Assembly (NCBI GenBank): GCA_902763885.1
Contig: CACWTU010000001.1
Span: 1 to 64,000, forward strand
DNA length: 64,000 nt
Direction: 5' to 3'
Source: an uncultured Bacteroidales bacterium
GTDB taxonomy: Bacteria > Bacteroidota > Bacteroidia > Bacteroidales > Bacteroidaceae
The notes below the pieces were generated by a model, which did no database searches, had not been told where the DNA came from, and worked only from the letters and a program-made list of their open reading frames with translations. The translations under genes were made by a program, and so were the position numbers. Positions 54,745 to 63,455 of this stretch are shown here, piece after piece (within the stretch, counting starts at the first letter, position 1; every line of letters starts with the position of its first letter).

Positions 54745-56148
54745 ATGAAAGTTTTTTACAAAAGACTCTACGCCACTTTTGCCGTAGCGTTGTTTACGGG
54801 CTTAAGTTTTGCCCAGACAGAGAAAGATACCGTTTATGTTTTCCTTGAGAATATGCCCGATGCCGGCATCTACCTGCCGCCACCACCAGATATGCTCAGC
54901 CCGCAATACGCCGATGACTTTGCCCAGTGGCAATGGGGCAAGACCGTACGTCCAACCCAACGCGGCCAGCAGGCAAACGATGACTCCCAATGGGGCATTG
55001 GCGGAATGATCAGAGTACACCAGGGAACACTGGGCTTTGAAATAAGCAAGGAGAAGACTCCCGCCATCTATAAATTACTTTATAATGTACTGTGGACAGA
55101 GAACCAGAGTACACACAATGCCAAGCACAAATACATGCGCACACGCCCGTTTGCCCAGTACAACGAGCATACATGGGGCCGTTTTGACAATGAGCGTGAG
55201 CTCCGTTTCAACGGATCATATCCGTCAGGTCACACTGCACTTGGTTGGAGTACCGCACTTGTTCTCTCTGAGATGGTTCCTGAGCTGCAGGATACCCTGC
55301 TACGTACCGGATACCAGTATGGTGAGAGCCGCGTTATTGTAGGCGCCCACTACCAGAGTGATGTTGACGCAGGTTTCCTGTGTGGCACCACAGCTGTGGC
55401 CGTAATGCATGCCAGCCAGTATTTCCAGAAAGACCTGGAGGCAGCCCGCAAGGAGTACTGCAAAATCAAGGGCATCAAGAATGTAAGCCAGACAGAAGGA
55501 TTTCCCGATGGAAACAAGGTTTTTGACGGTCCTGTCACAGAGGATAGCCACCGTTTCTACGGTGATGTAATAAAGTATTACGAGACTCTTCCTGAAAGGG
55601 AAACCGAGCGTGGTGAGCAGGCTAAGATTGATGCAGACAACAGCGTTGAGGCTATGATGAAGACTTTCAGTACTCCCGCATTTGAAATAAGCCGCGAGTC
55701 AAACCCCGCCATTGCAGCTCTGCTGGATTATACAAGGGATAACCTCATCAAAACCGCCGGTGAACTGGGCAGTACCACATTCCGCGAGCGTCCTTATGTA
55801 AGGCTCAATCCCAGAAGGAACAAAACATTGATCAGTGAAGATGAGGATACCTTAAAAGCAACAACCAGTTATCCTTCAACACATTCAGAGATTGGTTGGG
55901 GACTTGCCCTGCTACTTGTAGAAATAGGTCCGCGTGAGGCTGCCAACGATATATTGGGTCGCGGATTCGAGTATGGTCGCAGCCGCGTCATTGCCGGTTA
56001 CAACTACCCCAGCGATGTCCAGACCGCCCGCCTGTGGGCATCGGCCACCCTAGCCCACCTGCATACCATGCCGGAATTCCAGAAACTCCTGCAGGCCGCC
56101 AAGGATGAACTCAATCCTCCTGCCAAAGGCAAGAAGAAAAGGAAATAA
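54745..56148 (+). CDS. two-domain PAP2/class A acid phosphatase, second copy
   Basis: A 467-residue paralogue of 48570-49949 with the same opening after the signal peptide (ENMPDAGIYLPPPPDMLSPQ). The N-terminal domain is intact: KYMRTRP, GSYPSGHTALG, ESRVIVGAHYQSD. In the C-terminal domain RERPYVRL and SYPSTHSEIG are present, but SRVIAGYNYPSD has Asn at the motif-3 His position. The basic tail (PPAKGKKKRK) is absent in the other copy. It lies 18 nt after the rhodanese-MBL gene, so the two probably share a transcript. Confidence 0.82.
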   Translation: MKVFYKRLYATFAVALFTGLSFAQTEKDTVYVFLENMPDAGIYLPPPPDMLSPQYADDFAQWQWGKTVRPTQRGQQANDDSQWGIGGMIRVHQGTLGFEISKEKTPAIYKLLYNVLWTENQSTHNAKHKYMRTRPFAQYNEHTWGRFDNERELRFNGSYPSGHTALGWSTALVLSEMVPELQDTLLRTGYQYGESRVIVGAHYQSDVDAGFLCGTTAVAVMHASQYFQKDLEAARKEYCKIKGIKNVSQTEGFPDGNKVFDGPVTEDSHRFYGDVIKYYETLPERETERGEQAKIDADNSVEAMMKTFSTPAFEISRESNPAIAALLDYTRDNLIKTAGELGSTTFRERPYVRLNPRRNKTLISEDEDTLKATTSYPSTHSEIGWGLALLLVEIGPREAANDILGRGFEYGRSRVIAGYNYPSDVQTARLWASATLAHLHTMPEFQKLLQAAKDELNPPAKGKKKRK

Positions 56149-56162
56149 TATTTTGTTTCGAG

Positions 56163-56891
56163 CTACTTGAGAGTTGAAAGGATAATAATGCCGCAGATTC
56201 CTATATAGGCATAGACCACGTACCGGAACACCTGCGCAGGAATACGTTCAAAGACCTTGGTTCCGATGTAAGTGCCCAGAAAGACACCCGCAATACCTGC
56301 TACGTAGGCCTTGCAAACGGACATGGTTAGGAATCCGTTGCCTGCACGGAAAAATGTCATAGCCAGATTACCCAGGCAGAAATACATGGAGATTATGGCC
56401 ATGTAATGGTCCTTATCCTTCTCAGATGATATGAAATAGAGCACGGCCGGCGGTCCCTGCATGCCAAAGAAACCTCCCATGAGTCCGCTCAGGCTGCCGG
56501 TGATTATCTGCGCTTTCACCGTAGGTTTTATGCGAATCTTGCCTCCCAGAGTGAGGAAATATATGCTTATCAGGATAAGGATGATTCCAAGCGACATGGT
56601 AAGGGACCTGAGCTGCATGCGGGACAGCATGTAGACCGCACCGCCAGAAACCACGATGAATGTTATCAGAATAGGCCATAGATGCTTCCAGATAATCAGT
56701 TTCCACATCCTGCTGCATATGATCAGGGTTGTAGTGAGTGCCAACAATCCGGACAGTGTCGTAGCCTCACCGTATGACGGCATCAGGAACGGCAGGACCG
56801 TCATGATGAATATCCCGAACCCGAATCCTGTGGTACGCTCCACGAAACTGGCTCCTACGGAAAGCAACGCTATGAGAAGATAATCTGTCAT
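56163..56891 (-). CDS. TauE/SafE family membrane permease
   Basis: A 242-residue inner-membrane protein with about eight helices. It has the family features VGASFVERTTGFGFGIFIM near the start and SGLMGGFFGMQGPPAVLYF at the start of the second half (the internal repeat). The family exports sulfonates, sulfite or sulfoacetate in some species; the substrate here is unknown. Its start overlaps the end of the GNAT gene by 4 nt. Confidence 0.85.
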   Translation of the reverse strand: MTDYLLIALLSVGASFVERTTGFGFGIFIMTVLPFLMPSYGEATTLSGLLALTTTLIICSRMWKLIIWKHLWPILITFIVVSGGAVYMLSRMQLRSLTMSLGIILILISIYFLTLGGKIRIKPTVKAQIITGSLSGLMGGFFGMQGPPAVLYFISSEKDKDHYMAIISMYFCLGNLAMTFFRAGNGFLTMSVCKAYVAGIAGVFLGTYIGTKVFERIPAQVFRYVVYAYIGICGIIILSTLK

Positions 56892-57406
56892 CTGATATCT
56901 GTACCCATTATGTAGTCATTCATGTAAAATCCGTTTCCGATGGGAAAATCACCCTGTCTTAGAATAGAGAGTCCCTGGTTACGGTAGAATCCAACCGCCG
57001 GATTATTACGGTTCACGTTCAACTCAATCCTGGCCTTGACAGACACCTTGTTGTCACGCACATGCTGCTTTGCAGTTTCCAAAAGCCTGTTACCCAGCCC
57101 GATACCTTGCACTGATGGCATGACATAAATCTTCTCCAGGTGCCAAACCTCTGTCCCGTCAGCATCCACAGAGTCCTTTCTGACCGATACATACCCTTGC
57201 GGTTCGTCATCGGCCCAAGCAATATAATAAGTATGCCCCTGAGAAACCTGTTTCTCAAGGTTAGGAAGAGAATACATCCATTCCATCATATACTCCATCT
57301 GCTCAGCAGACAGTATGGTCCTATAAGTCTGCCGGAAAACAACCTCCGCCATATCATGAATGGATTGCAGATCATTGTTACCAGCGCGTTTTATCTCGAT
57401 ATCCAT
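56888..57406 (-). CDS. GNAT family N-acetyltransferase
   Basis: A 172-residue acetyltransferase: VWHLEKIYVMPSVQGIGLGN contains the acetyl-CoA loop (Q-G-I-G-L-G), followed by RLLETAKQHVRD and ELNVNRNNPAVGFYRNQGL. The substrate is unknown. It is the first gene of a two-gene unit with the TauE-like permease and is divergent from mnmG. A foldback element lies between its promoter and mnmG. Confidence 0.87.
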   Translation of the reverse strand: MDIEIKRAGNNDLQSIHDMAEVVFRQTYRTILSAEQMEYMMEWMYSLPNLEKQVSQGHTYYIAWADDEPQGYVSVRKDSVDADGTEVWHLEKIYVMPSVQGIGLGNRLLETAKQHVRDNKVSVKARIELNVNRNNPAVGFYRNQGLSILRQGDFPIGNGFYMNDYIMGTDIR

Positions 57407-57423
57407 CTACCTCTTGTTTTCGA

Positions 57424-57431
57424 CAAATGTA
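57424..57431 (-). promoter_or_regulatory. -7 box TACATTTG for the GNAT-TauE unit
   Basis: It fits TAnnTTTG on the minus strand, 18 nt before the GNAT ATG. The -33 region falls in the left arm of the foldback element, where ATTG (57457-57454) is 22 nt away. Confidence 0.5.
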
Positions 57432-57448
57432 CTACAAATCCACCAACA

Positions 57449-57770
57449 GAAGACAATAGGAATGCCTCTCTTTGTATTCTCTTTCCCTTTGCAGTAGCCG
57501 GACATCCAGTTTTGGGACCATCAGTGGAGTGGCGTTAAGCGTAGCCCTCCGAAGGATCCCGTTAAGAACGGCGCATGTTTGACGAACGTTTCGGCCCCAA
57601 GGGGGGCGAATAAGGAGGAGTTCGACGTTTAGGGTCCGTAGGTGGGCGGAGTAGCCACGGAACGTTGCGTCCCAAGACTGGATGTCCGGCGTAAGCCTCG
57701 GAACGTTGCGTCCTCAAACTGGATACTCTGCGCTGTTTCAAATACAAAGAGAAGCACCCCTATTATCTTC
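57449..57770. mobile_element. 322-bp foldback (MITE-like) element with nested inverted repeats
   Basis: The outer arms 57449-57478 and 57741-57770 are inverted copies over 30 bp with 26 matches. Inner arms 57497-57518 and 57669-57690 are inverted copies over 22 bp with 21 matches. A direct repeat of about 25 nt beginning CGGAACGTTGCGTCC occurs at 57658 and 57699 (41-bp period). The middle holds the hairpin TTTCGGCCCC/GGGGGGCGAA. There is no credible ORF. No clear target-site duplication was seen beside the arms, so mobility is not shown. Confidence 0.65.
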
Positions 57771-57788
57771 CATTCCAAGATTTTGCAG

Positions 57789-57796
57789 TAAATTTG
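57789..57796 (+). promoter_or_regulatory. -7 box TAAATTTG for mnmG
   Basis: It fits TAnnTTTG, only 8 nt before the mnmG ATG (57805), so the leader would be very short. The surrounding GATTTTGCAGTAAATTTGT resembles the GNAT promoter on the other side of the foldback element. Confidence 0.5.
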
Positions 57797-57804
57797 TAGC
57801 TCGT

Positions 57805-59679
57805 ATGGACTTTAAGTACGATGTGATTGTGATCGGTGCGGGCCACGCGGGTTGCGAGGCCGCCGCTGCCGCTGCACAGATGGGTTCCAAGACCTGTCTG
57901 ATTACCATGGATATGAACAAGATTGCACAAATGAGCTGCAATCCAGCAGTTGGCGGAATAGCTAAAGGACAGATTGTAAGAGAGATAGACGCACTTGGAG
58001 GCCACATGGGTCTGGTTACTGACAGCACAGCCATACAGTTCCGCATACTAAACCGCTCCAAAGGCCCCGCCATGTGGAGCCCAAGAGCACAATGTGACCG
58101 AGCCAAGTTCATATGGGCCTGGCGCAACGTTCTGGAGAACCAGCCTAACCTGAACATCTGGCAGGACACGGTGATCGAATTGCTGGTAAAAGACGGCCAG
58201 GTAGTAGGTTTAAAAACACTTGAAGGTGCAGAGTTCTCATGCAAATGCGTTGTCTTGACAGCAGGAACATTCCTTAACGGACTCATGCACATAGGCCGTG
58301 TAACCATGCCTGGCGGACGAATATCAGAACCGGCTTCATACTTGCTTACAGAATCCATTACACGTCACGGAATACGTACCGGTCGCATGAAAACCGGCAC
58401 CCCGGTGCGTATAGACAGCCGCAGCGTACACTTTGAGGAGATGGAACGCCAGGACGGTGAGAATGATTTCCATCGTTTCTCATTCATGGGTCAGGAACGT
58501 CATCTCAAGCAGATGTGCTGCTGGACCACATATACCAATGAGCGGGTTCATGAAGTACTGCGCTCCGGACTTAAGGACTCCCCCCTATTCAACGGACAGA
58601 TCAAGAGTATCGGTCCACGTTATTGCCCCAGTATAGAGACCAAACTGGTTACTTTCCCTGACAGGGACCAGCATCAGTTGTTCCTGGAACCTGAAGGCGA
58701 GAACACCAATGAGATGTATCTGAACGGATTCTCATCATCAATGCCCATGGATATCCAGATAAAGGCATTGAAGGAGATTCCAGCATTCCGTGACCTAGTA
58801 ATTTATCGCCCGGGATATGCCATAGAATATGACTATTTTGATCCCACCCAACTCAAGCATACACTTGAATCAAAGGTTGTGACCGGTCTCTTCATGGCTG
58901 GGCAGGTAAACGGAACCACGGGATATGAGGAAGCCGGCGGACAAGGAATACTAGCTGGTATCAATGCCCACATTAGCTGTCATGGAGGACAACCGTTCAC
59001 TCTGGCACGTGACGAAGCATATATAGGTGTGCTGGTTGATGATCTCATAACTAAAGGAGTTGATGAGCCTTACCGCATGTTCACATCCAGGGCTGAGTAC
59101 CGCATACTTCTGCGTCAGGATGATGCAGACCTGCGTCTTACAGAACGCGCCTACAACATAGGCCTGGCCACAAAAGAGCGCTATGAACTGATGCGCACCA
59201 AACGCGATGAGATAAACCGCATAATAGATTTCGCCAAGGGTTTCTCTGTAAAACCCGCACTTATAAACGCTGCTCTGGAGCAGCTTGGCACCACACCTCT
59301 GCGTGAGGGATGCAAGCTGGCCGACCTGATAGAGAGGCCCCAGCTCACACTGCAGAACCTGGCGGACCACATCAAGGCCCTCAAAGCAGAACTGGACAAG
59401 ACAGAGCCTGCCCGCAAGGATGAAATAATTGAGGCAGCCGAGATCCTGATGAAATACAGCGGATACATAAGCCGCGAAAGGCTTATTGCAGACAAGATGA
59501 AACGTCTGGAGGATATACGCATAAAGGGGCGCTTTGATTACAGCACGCTTCAGTCGCTCTCCACCGAGTGCCGACAGAAACTTATCAAACATGACCCCGA
59601 GACCCTTGCTGAAGCAAGCCGTATTCCAGGAGTGTCACCCAGCGACATCAACGTCCTGCTGGTACTCCTGAACAGATAA
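57805..59679 (+). CDS. mnmG: tRNA uridine 5-carboxymethylaminomethyl modification enzyme MnmG (GidA)
   Basis: With MnmE it modifies the wobble uridine of several tRNAs. The ATG at 57805 (MDFKYDVIVIGAGHAGCEAA) gives 624 residues, the usual length. The FAD motif is GAGHAGCEAA, then MSCNPAVGGIAKGQIVREID, GTFLNGLMHIGR, VTGLFMAGQVNGTTGYEEA with GGQGILAGINA, and the C-terminal helical domain (SRIPGVSPSDINVLLVLL). The longer frame from 57682 reads through the foldback element and is rejected. A parS site follows 10 nt after the stop. Confidence 0.95.
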   Translation: MDFKYDVIVIGAGHAGCEAAAAAAQMGSKTCLITMDMNKIAQMSCNPAVGGIAKGQIVREIDALGGHMGLVTDSTAIQFRILNRSKGPAMWSPRAQCDRAKFIWAWRNVLENQPNLNIWQDTVIELLVKDGQVVGLKTLEGAEFSCKCVVLTAGTFLNGLMHIGRVTMPGGRISEPASYLLTESITRHGIRTGRMKTGTPVRIDSRSVHFEEMERQDGENDFHRFSFMGQERHLKQMCCWTTYTNERVHEVLRSGLKDSPLFNGQIKSIGPRYCPSIETKLVTFPDRDQHQLFLEPEGENTNEMYLNGFSSSMPMDIQIKALKEIPAFRDLVIYRPGYAIEYDYFDPTQLKHTLESKVVTGLFMAGQVNGTTGYEEAGGQGILAGINAHISCHGGQPFTLARDEAYIGVLVDDLITKGVDEPYRMFTSRAEYRILLRQDDADLRLTERAYNIGLATKERYELMRTKRDEINRIIDFAKGFSVKPALINAALEQLGTTPLREGCKLADLIERPQLTLQNLADHIKALKAELDKTEPARKDEIIEAAEILMKYSGYISRERLIADKMKRLEDIRIKGRFDYSTLQSLSTECRQKLIKHDPETLAEASRIPGVSPSDINVLLVLLNR

Positions 59680-59689
59680 AAACAAAAAA

Positions 59690-59705
59690 TGTTCCACGTG
59701 AAACA
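59690..59705. promoter_or_regulatory. parS site (ParB/Spo0J binding), consensus match
   Basis: TGTTCCACGTGAAACA agrees at all 16 positions with the bacterial parS consensus TGTTNCACGTGAAACA. It sits in the 37-nt gap between mnmG and apt. ParB loads at such sites, mostly near the replication origin, to segregate the chromosome and recruit SMC. parAB are not in the window. Confidence 0.8.
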
Positions 59706-59716
59706 ATTATATTGAT

Positions 59717-60262
59717 ATGAGTAAAGAGACACTAATCAACCATCTTAGGAATATTCCTGATTATCCTATGAAAGGCGTTCAGTTCAAGGATGTAACATCC
59801 TGGTTCATGAACCCGGAAGATCTTGGAGAGATTGTTGACTCACTCTATGAATTCTATAAGGAAAAAGGCATAACAAAAGTCTGCGGAGTTGAATCAAGAG
59901 GCTTTATAATCGGCGCAGCACTGGCATACAGACTGGGTGCAGGATTCATCCTCATACGCAAACCCGGCAAACTGCCATATGAGAAGGTAAGCCTGGAATA
60001 CAAGAAAGAGTATGGATTTGACCGCATTGAGATGCATAAGGATTCCATTACTGAAAACGATGTCGTTCTGATCCACGATGACCTACTGGCTACAGGAGGT
60101 ACTCTGCAGGCGTCATGTGAACTGGTCAAGACATTCAAGCCAAAGAAGGTAATGGTAAATTGCATCATTGAACTGACAAACTTTCACGCAAAAGAGAGAT
60201 TTCCAGAGGATTGTCCGGTGGACAGCTTTATTGCAATTGACGAATTTGACGGAGTTCAGTAA
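59717..60262 (+). CDS. apt: adenine phosphoribosyltransferase
   Basis: Salvages adenine to AMP. It has 181 residues with YPMKGVQFKDVTSWFMNPE, GVESRGFIIGAALAYRLGAGF, RKPGKLPYEKVSLEYKKEYG and the PRPP motif VVLIHDDLLATGGTLQA. It is followed without a gap by uvrC. Confidence 0.95.
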   Translation: MSKETLINHLRNIPDYPMKGVQFKDVTSWFMNPEDLGEIVDSLYEFYKEKGITKVCGVESRGFIIGAALAYRLGAGFILIRKPGKLPYEKVSLEYKKEYGFDRIEMHKDSITENDVVLIHDDLLATGGTLQASCELVKTFKPKKVMVNCIIELTNFHAKERFPEDCPVDSFIAIDEFDGVQ

Positions 60263-62077
60263 TTGAAAGGTAAAGAGGCATACGAAAAAAGGCTAAAACT
60301 GATTGTCCAGAATCTGCCTGAAAAACCCGGATGCTATCAGTATCTGGATGAACTGGGTACGGTCATATATGTAGGCAAAGCCAAAAACCTTAAACGGAGA
60401 GTCTCATCATACTTTATAAAAGAGAATCAGACCGATAAGACCAGAATGCTGGTAAGCAAGATATCGGACCTTAAATATATAGTGGTAGAAACGGAGTGGG
60501 ATGCATTCCTGCTTGAGAATAACCTGATAAAGAGGTATAAACCACGCTATAACATTCTTCTAAAGGATGACAAGACATATCCGTCAATCTGTATTACGCG
60601 TGAGGAGTATCCACGGGTATTCAAGACAAGAAAAATAATACGTAACGGATCAGAATATTATGGACCGTTCAGTCATAGTGGAACTCTAAACGGCCTGCTA
60701 CAGATAGTATCACAAGCTTATAAAATCAGGACATGCCGTCTGCCGCTTTCTGAAGACTCCATAAAAGCCGGTAAATTCAAGGAGTGTCTTGAATATCACA
60801 TAAAAAACTGCCCGGCACCATGCATGGGGCACATTTCACGGTCAGATTATAACGCACAGATAGCAGAAATCCGGGAGATTCTGAAAGGTCGCAGCCAGGA
60901 ACTGGCCAAATCGATGATGCAGGAGATGAAACATCTGGCATCAGAAATGCGGTTTGAGGAGGCACAGGTTGTAAAAGAACGGTTCGATACTATCATGGAG
61001 TTCCGTGAAAAGAGCCGTGTGGTGGATACAGGCCTTGACAATGTAGATGTCTATAGCATAGACAATGATGAGGATGTGGTATTTGTAAACTATCTGCATG
61101 TGGCAGGCGGTTGCATAAACCAGGCTTTTACATTTGAGTATAAGCGAAAGATGGATGAATCCCTGGATGAGATGCTTATGCTGGCCATAGTGGAGATGCG
61201 CAGCCGTTATCATAGCACTGCACGTGAGATAATAGTTCCGTTTTTACCGGAAGCGGAAATAACCGGCGTTACGTGGACCGTACCTCAAAAAGGAGAAAAG
61301 AAAAAACTATTGGAACTCTCTGCTCTTAATGTCAAGCAGTACCGGGCCGACCGCCTGAAACGCAGTGACAAGCTCAACCCTGAACAGAAACATGTACGCC
61401 TGATGAAAGAATTGGGCACACTGCTGGGAATGGAGAAAACACCGCTGCGCATAGAATGTTTTGACAACTCACATATATCAGGAACAGATGCCGTAGCCGC
61501 ATGTGTTGTCTATGAAAATGGCAAACCTTCCCGCAAGGATTACCGCCTGTATAACATAAAGAGCGGCGCAGGAGGCGATGATTACGGCTCAATGTATGAG
61601 GTCATGATGCGCCGTTGGATGCGAGCCGTAGAGGAGGGTAGTGCCATGCCGGATCTGGTGATTGTGGATGGCGGAAAAGGACAGATGTCAATAGCAAAAG
61701 AGGTGATCGATAACCTGAATATCAGCATAAACATAGCAGGTCTGGTCAAAAACGAACACCACAAGACATCAGGGCTTCTGTACGGATTCCCGCAGATGGA
61801 GGTGGGAGTCAAACCTGACAGCGAACTGTTCCGCCTGCTGGAGCAGATGCAGGATGAGGTTCACAGGGTAGCCATATCATTCCATAAAAAGAAGCGCAGC
61901 AAGCGCCAGACCCACTCAGAACTTACTGACATAAAGGGTATTGGAGAGAATACAGCCACAGCTCTGATCAAGAAGTTCAAGAGCGTGAAGAGGATTTCAG
62001 AAGCAAATCTGGAGGAACTTTCAAATGAGATAGGAAAAGCCAAGGCAGAAACAGTATATAATTGGTTTCATAAATGA
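60263..62077 (+). CDS. uvrC: excinuclease ABC subunit C
   Basis: Makes both cuts in nucleotide excision repair. It has 604 residues: a GIY-YIG domain (PGCYQYLDELGTVIYVGKAKNLKRR), a UVR motif (about 195-235), the RNase H-like C-terminal nuclease (RIECFDNSHISGTDAVAACVVYE, VIVDGGKGQMSIAKEV) and helix-hairpin-helix (LTDIKGIGENTATALIKKF). The start is TTG at 60263, directly after the apt stop; no nearby ATG would keep the GIY-YIG domain. The end overlaps dtd by 4 nt. Confidence 0.94.
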   Translation: MKGKEAYEKRLKLIVQNLPEKPGCYQYLDELGTVIYVGKAKNLKRRVSSYFIKENQTDKTRMLVSKISDLKYIVVETEWDAFLLENNLIKRYKPRYNILLKDDKTYPSICITREEYPRVFKTRKIIRNGSEYYGPFSHSGTLNGLLQIVSQAYKIRTCRLPLSEDSIKAGKFKECLEYHIKNCPAPCMGHISRSDYNAQIAEIREILKGRSQELAKSMMQEMKHLASEMRFEEAQVVKERFDTIMEFREKSRVVDTGLDNVDVYSIDNDEDVVFVNYLHVAGGCINQAFTFEYKRKMDESLDEMLMLAIVEMRSRYHSTAREIIVPFLPEAEITGVTWTVPQKGEKKKLLELSALNVKQYRADRLKRSDKLNPEQKHVRLMKELGTLLGMEKTPLRIECFDNSHISGTDAVAACVVYENGKPSRKDYRLYNIKSGAGGDDYGSMYEVMMRRWMRAVEEGSAMPDLVIVDGGKGQMSIAKEVIDNLNISINIAGLVKNEHHKTSGLLYGFPQMEVGVKPDSELFRLLEQMQDEVHRVAISFHKKKRSKRQTHSELTDIKGIGENTATALIKKFKSVKRISEANLEELSNEIGKAKAETVYNWFHK

Positions 62078-62526
62078 GAGCGGTATTACAAAGAGTAACT
62101 GAGGCCAGCGTAAAGGTGGACGGCAAGATTACAGGCGCAATAAAAGAGGGTCTGCTGATACTTGTAGGTGTAGAGGATGCGGATACACAGGAGGATATAG
62201 AGTGGCTCACAAAAAAGATAGCAGGATGCAGGATTTTCAATGATGAAAACGGAGTAATGAACCGATCGGTCATGGAAATAGGGGGTGGTCTGCTTGCCGT
62301 AAGCCAGTTCACTCTCATGGCCAGCACAAAAAAAGGAAACAGACCCTCATACATAAGGGCATCAAAAGGACCTGTTGCAGAACCTATGTATGAAAAGTTC
62401 TGTCAAACACTTGAAAAAGAGTCAGGAATTAAGGTTGAAAAAGGTATCTTTGGAGCTGATATGAAGGTTTCGTTGCTAAATGACGGCCCTGTAACGATTA
62501 TAATGGATACAAAAAACAAGGAATAA
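62074..62526 (+). CDS. dtd: D-aminoacyl-tRNA deacylase
   Basis: Removes D-amino acids from mischarged tRNA. It has 150 residues with MRAVLQRVTEASVKVDGK, the catalytic LLAVSQFTLMAST, and MKVSLLNDGPVTIIMDT with the conserved Gly-cisPro region. Overlaps uvrC (ATGA) and is followed by deoC after 3 nt. Confidence 0.95.
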   Translation: MRAVLQRVTEASVKVDGKITGAIKEGLLILVGVEDADTQEDIEWLTKKIAGCRIFNDENGVMNRSVMEIGGGLLAVSQFTLMASTKKGNRPSYIRASKGPVAEPMYEKFCQTLEKESGIKVEKGIFGADMKVSLLNDGPVTIIMDTKNKE

Positions 62527-62529
62527 ATA

Positions 62530-63438
62530 ATGGAAATCTACGATGAAATGGAGGAACAGTCAGTAAATCAGCCAACTACTGACAAGTTCAATGAAGCTTT
62601 CAGCAAATATAACATGAAGGTTGATGCTGCATGGGTAAAAACAACCGTTGAAAAAGCCAGAAAGGAGATTGCTGGGGTTCATGACAAGGAAACCCTCAAA
62701 AAGATCTACAGTTGCATAGACCTGACAACGCTCAAACCCACGGACAATGAAGATACTGTTCTTGCATTTGTTGAGAAAGTCAACCAGCTTGAGGACAAGT
62801 ATCCTGATCTGCCGTCAGTTGCATCCATCTGCACCTGGCCGCTCTACGCAAAGACGGTAAGCAGTTCACTTGAGGTTGAAAGTGTAAAAACATGCTGTGT
62901 ATCAGGCGGTTTCCCTTCATCACAGACATTCTTTGAAGTCAAGATAGCTGAGACATCATTAGCCCTGCATGACGGAGCCGATGAGATAGACATAGTACAG
63001 AACGCCGGACATATCCTTAACTCTGATTACGAGACCTTATCCGATGAGATTGATGAACTCAAGTCACTCTGTGCTGACAAGACACTCAAGGTTATACTTG
63101 AAACAGGTGCGCTGGGCTCACTTGACAATGTCAAGAAAGCTGCTCTTATAGCAATGTACTCCGGTGCTGATTTCATTAAGACCTCAACAGGAAAAGAAGT
63201 TCCTGGAGCAGATCCTGAGTCATTCTGCGTTATGTGCAAGACAGTAAGGGAATATGCCGATGAAACAAGCCGTACAATCGGAGTAAAGGCCGCGGGTGGC
63301 ATCAGCACAGTAGAAGATGCCTTGCTCTACTGGACTATAGCAAAGATAGTTCTAGGAAAGGATTGGCTAAATAATACCCGTTTCCGCATTGGCGCAAGCC
63401 GATTGGCAGACACCCTTTTACAGGAGATCATTGCCTGA
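62530..63438 (+). CDS. deoC: deoxyribose-phosphate aldolase
   Basis: Splits 2-deoxyribose 5-phosphate into glyceraldehyde 3-phosphate and acetaldehyde. It has 302 residues, the long DeoC type with an N-terminal extension of about 50 residues. Motifs: IDLTTLKPTDNEDTV, ADEIDIVQNAGHIL, the Schiff-base Lys in ADFIKTSTGKEVPG and IGVKAAGGIST. It ends the mnmG-apt-uvrC-dtd-deoC unit. In many relatives mazG stands between dtd and deoC; it is not here. Confidence 0.94.
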   Translation: MEIYDEMEEQSVNQPTTDKFNEAFSKYNMKVDAAWVKTTVEKARKEIAGVHDKETLKKIYSCIDLTTLKPTDNEDTVLAFVEKVNQLEDKYPDLPSVASICTWPLYAKTVSSSLEVESVKTCCVSGGFPSSQTFFEVKIAETSLALHDGADEIDIVQNAGHILNSDYETLSDEIDELKSLCADKTLKVILETGALGSLDNVKKAALIAMYSGADFIKTSTGKEVPGADPESFCVMCKTVREYADETSRTIGVKAAGGISTVEDALLYWTIAKIVLGKDWLNNTRFRIGASRLADTLLQEIIA

Positions 63439-63455
63439 AATACAGATAATTATTA

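Noticed and set aside
57562..57747. Coding meaning of the frames inside the foldback element, including the 41-residue extension of MnmG
   Set aside because: The frame from 57682 encodes no conserved residues before MDFKYDVIVIGAG, which is the usual MnmG start.
57449..57770. Invertible (phase-variable) promoter segment
   Set aside because: The likely promoters lie outside the arms, so inversion would not switch them, and no dedicated invertase gene is next to it. Only long reads could revive this idea.
58951..59592. 213-residue minus-strand ORF opposite mnmG
   Set aside because: Antisense shadow of the conserved MnmG C-terminal domain.
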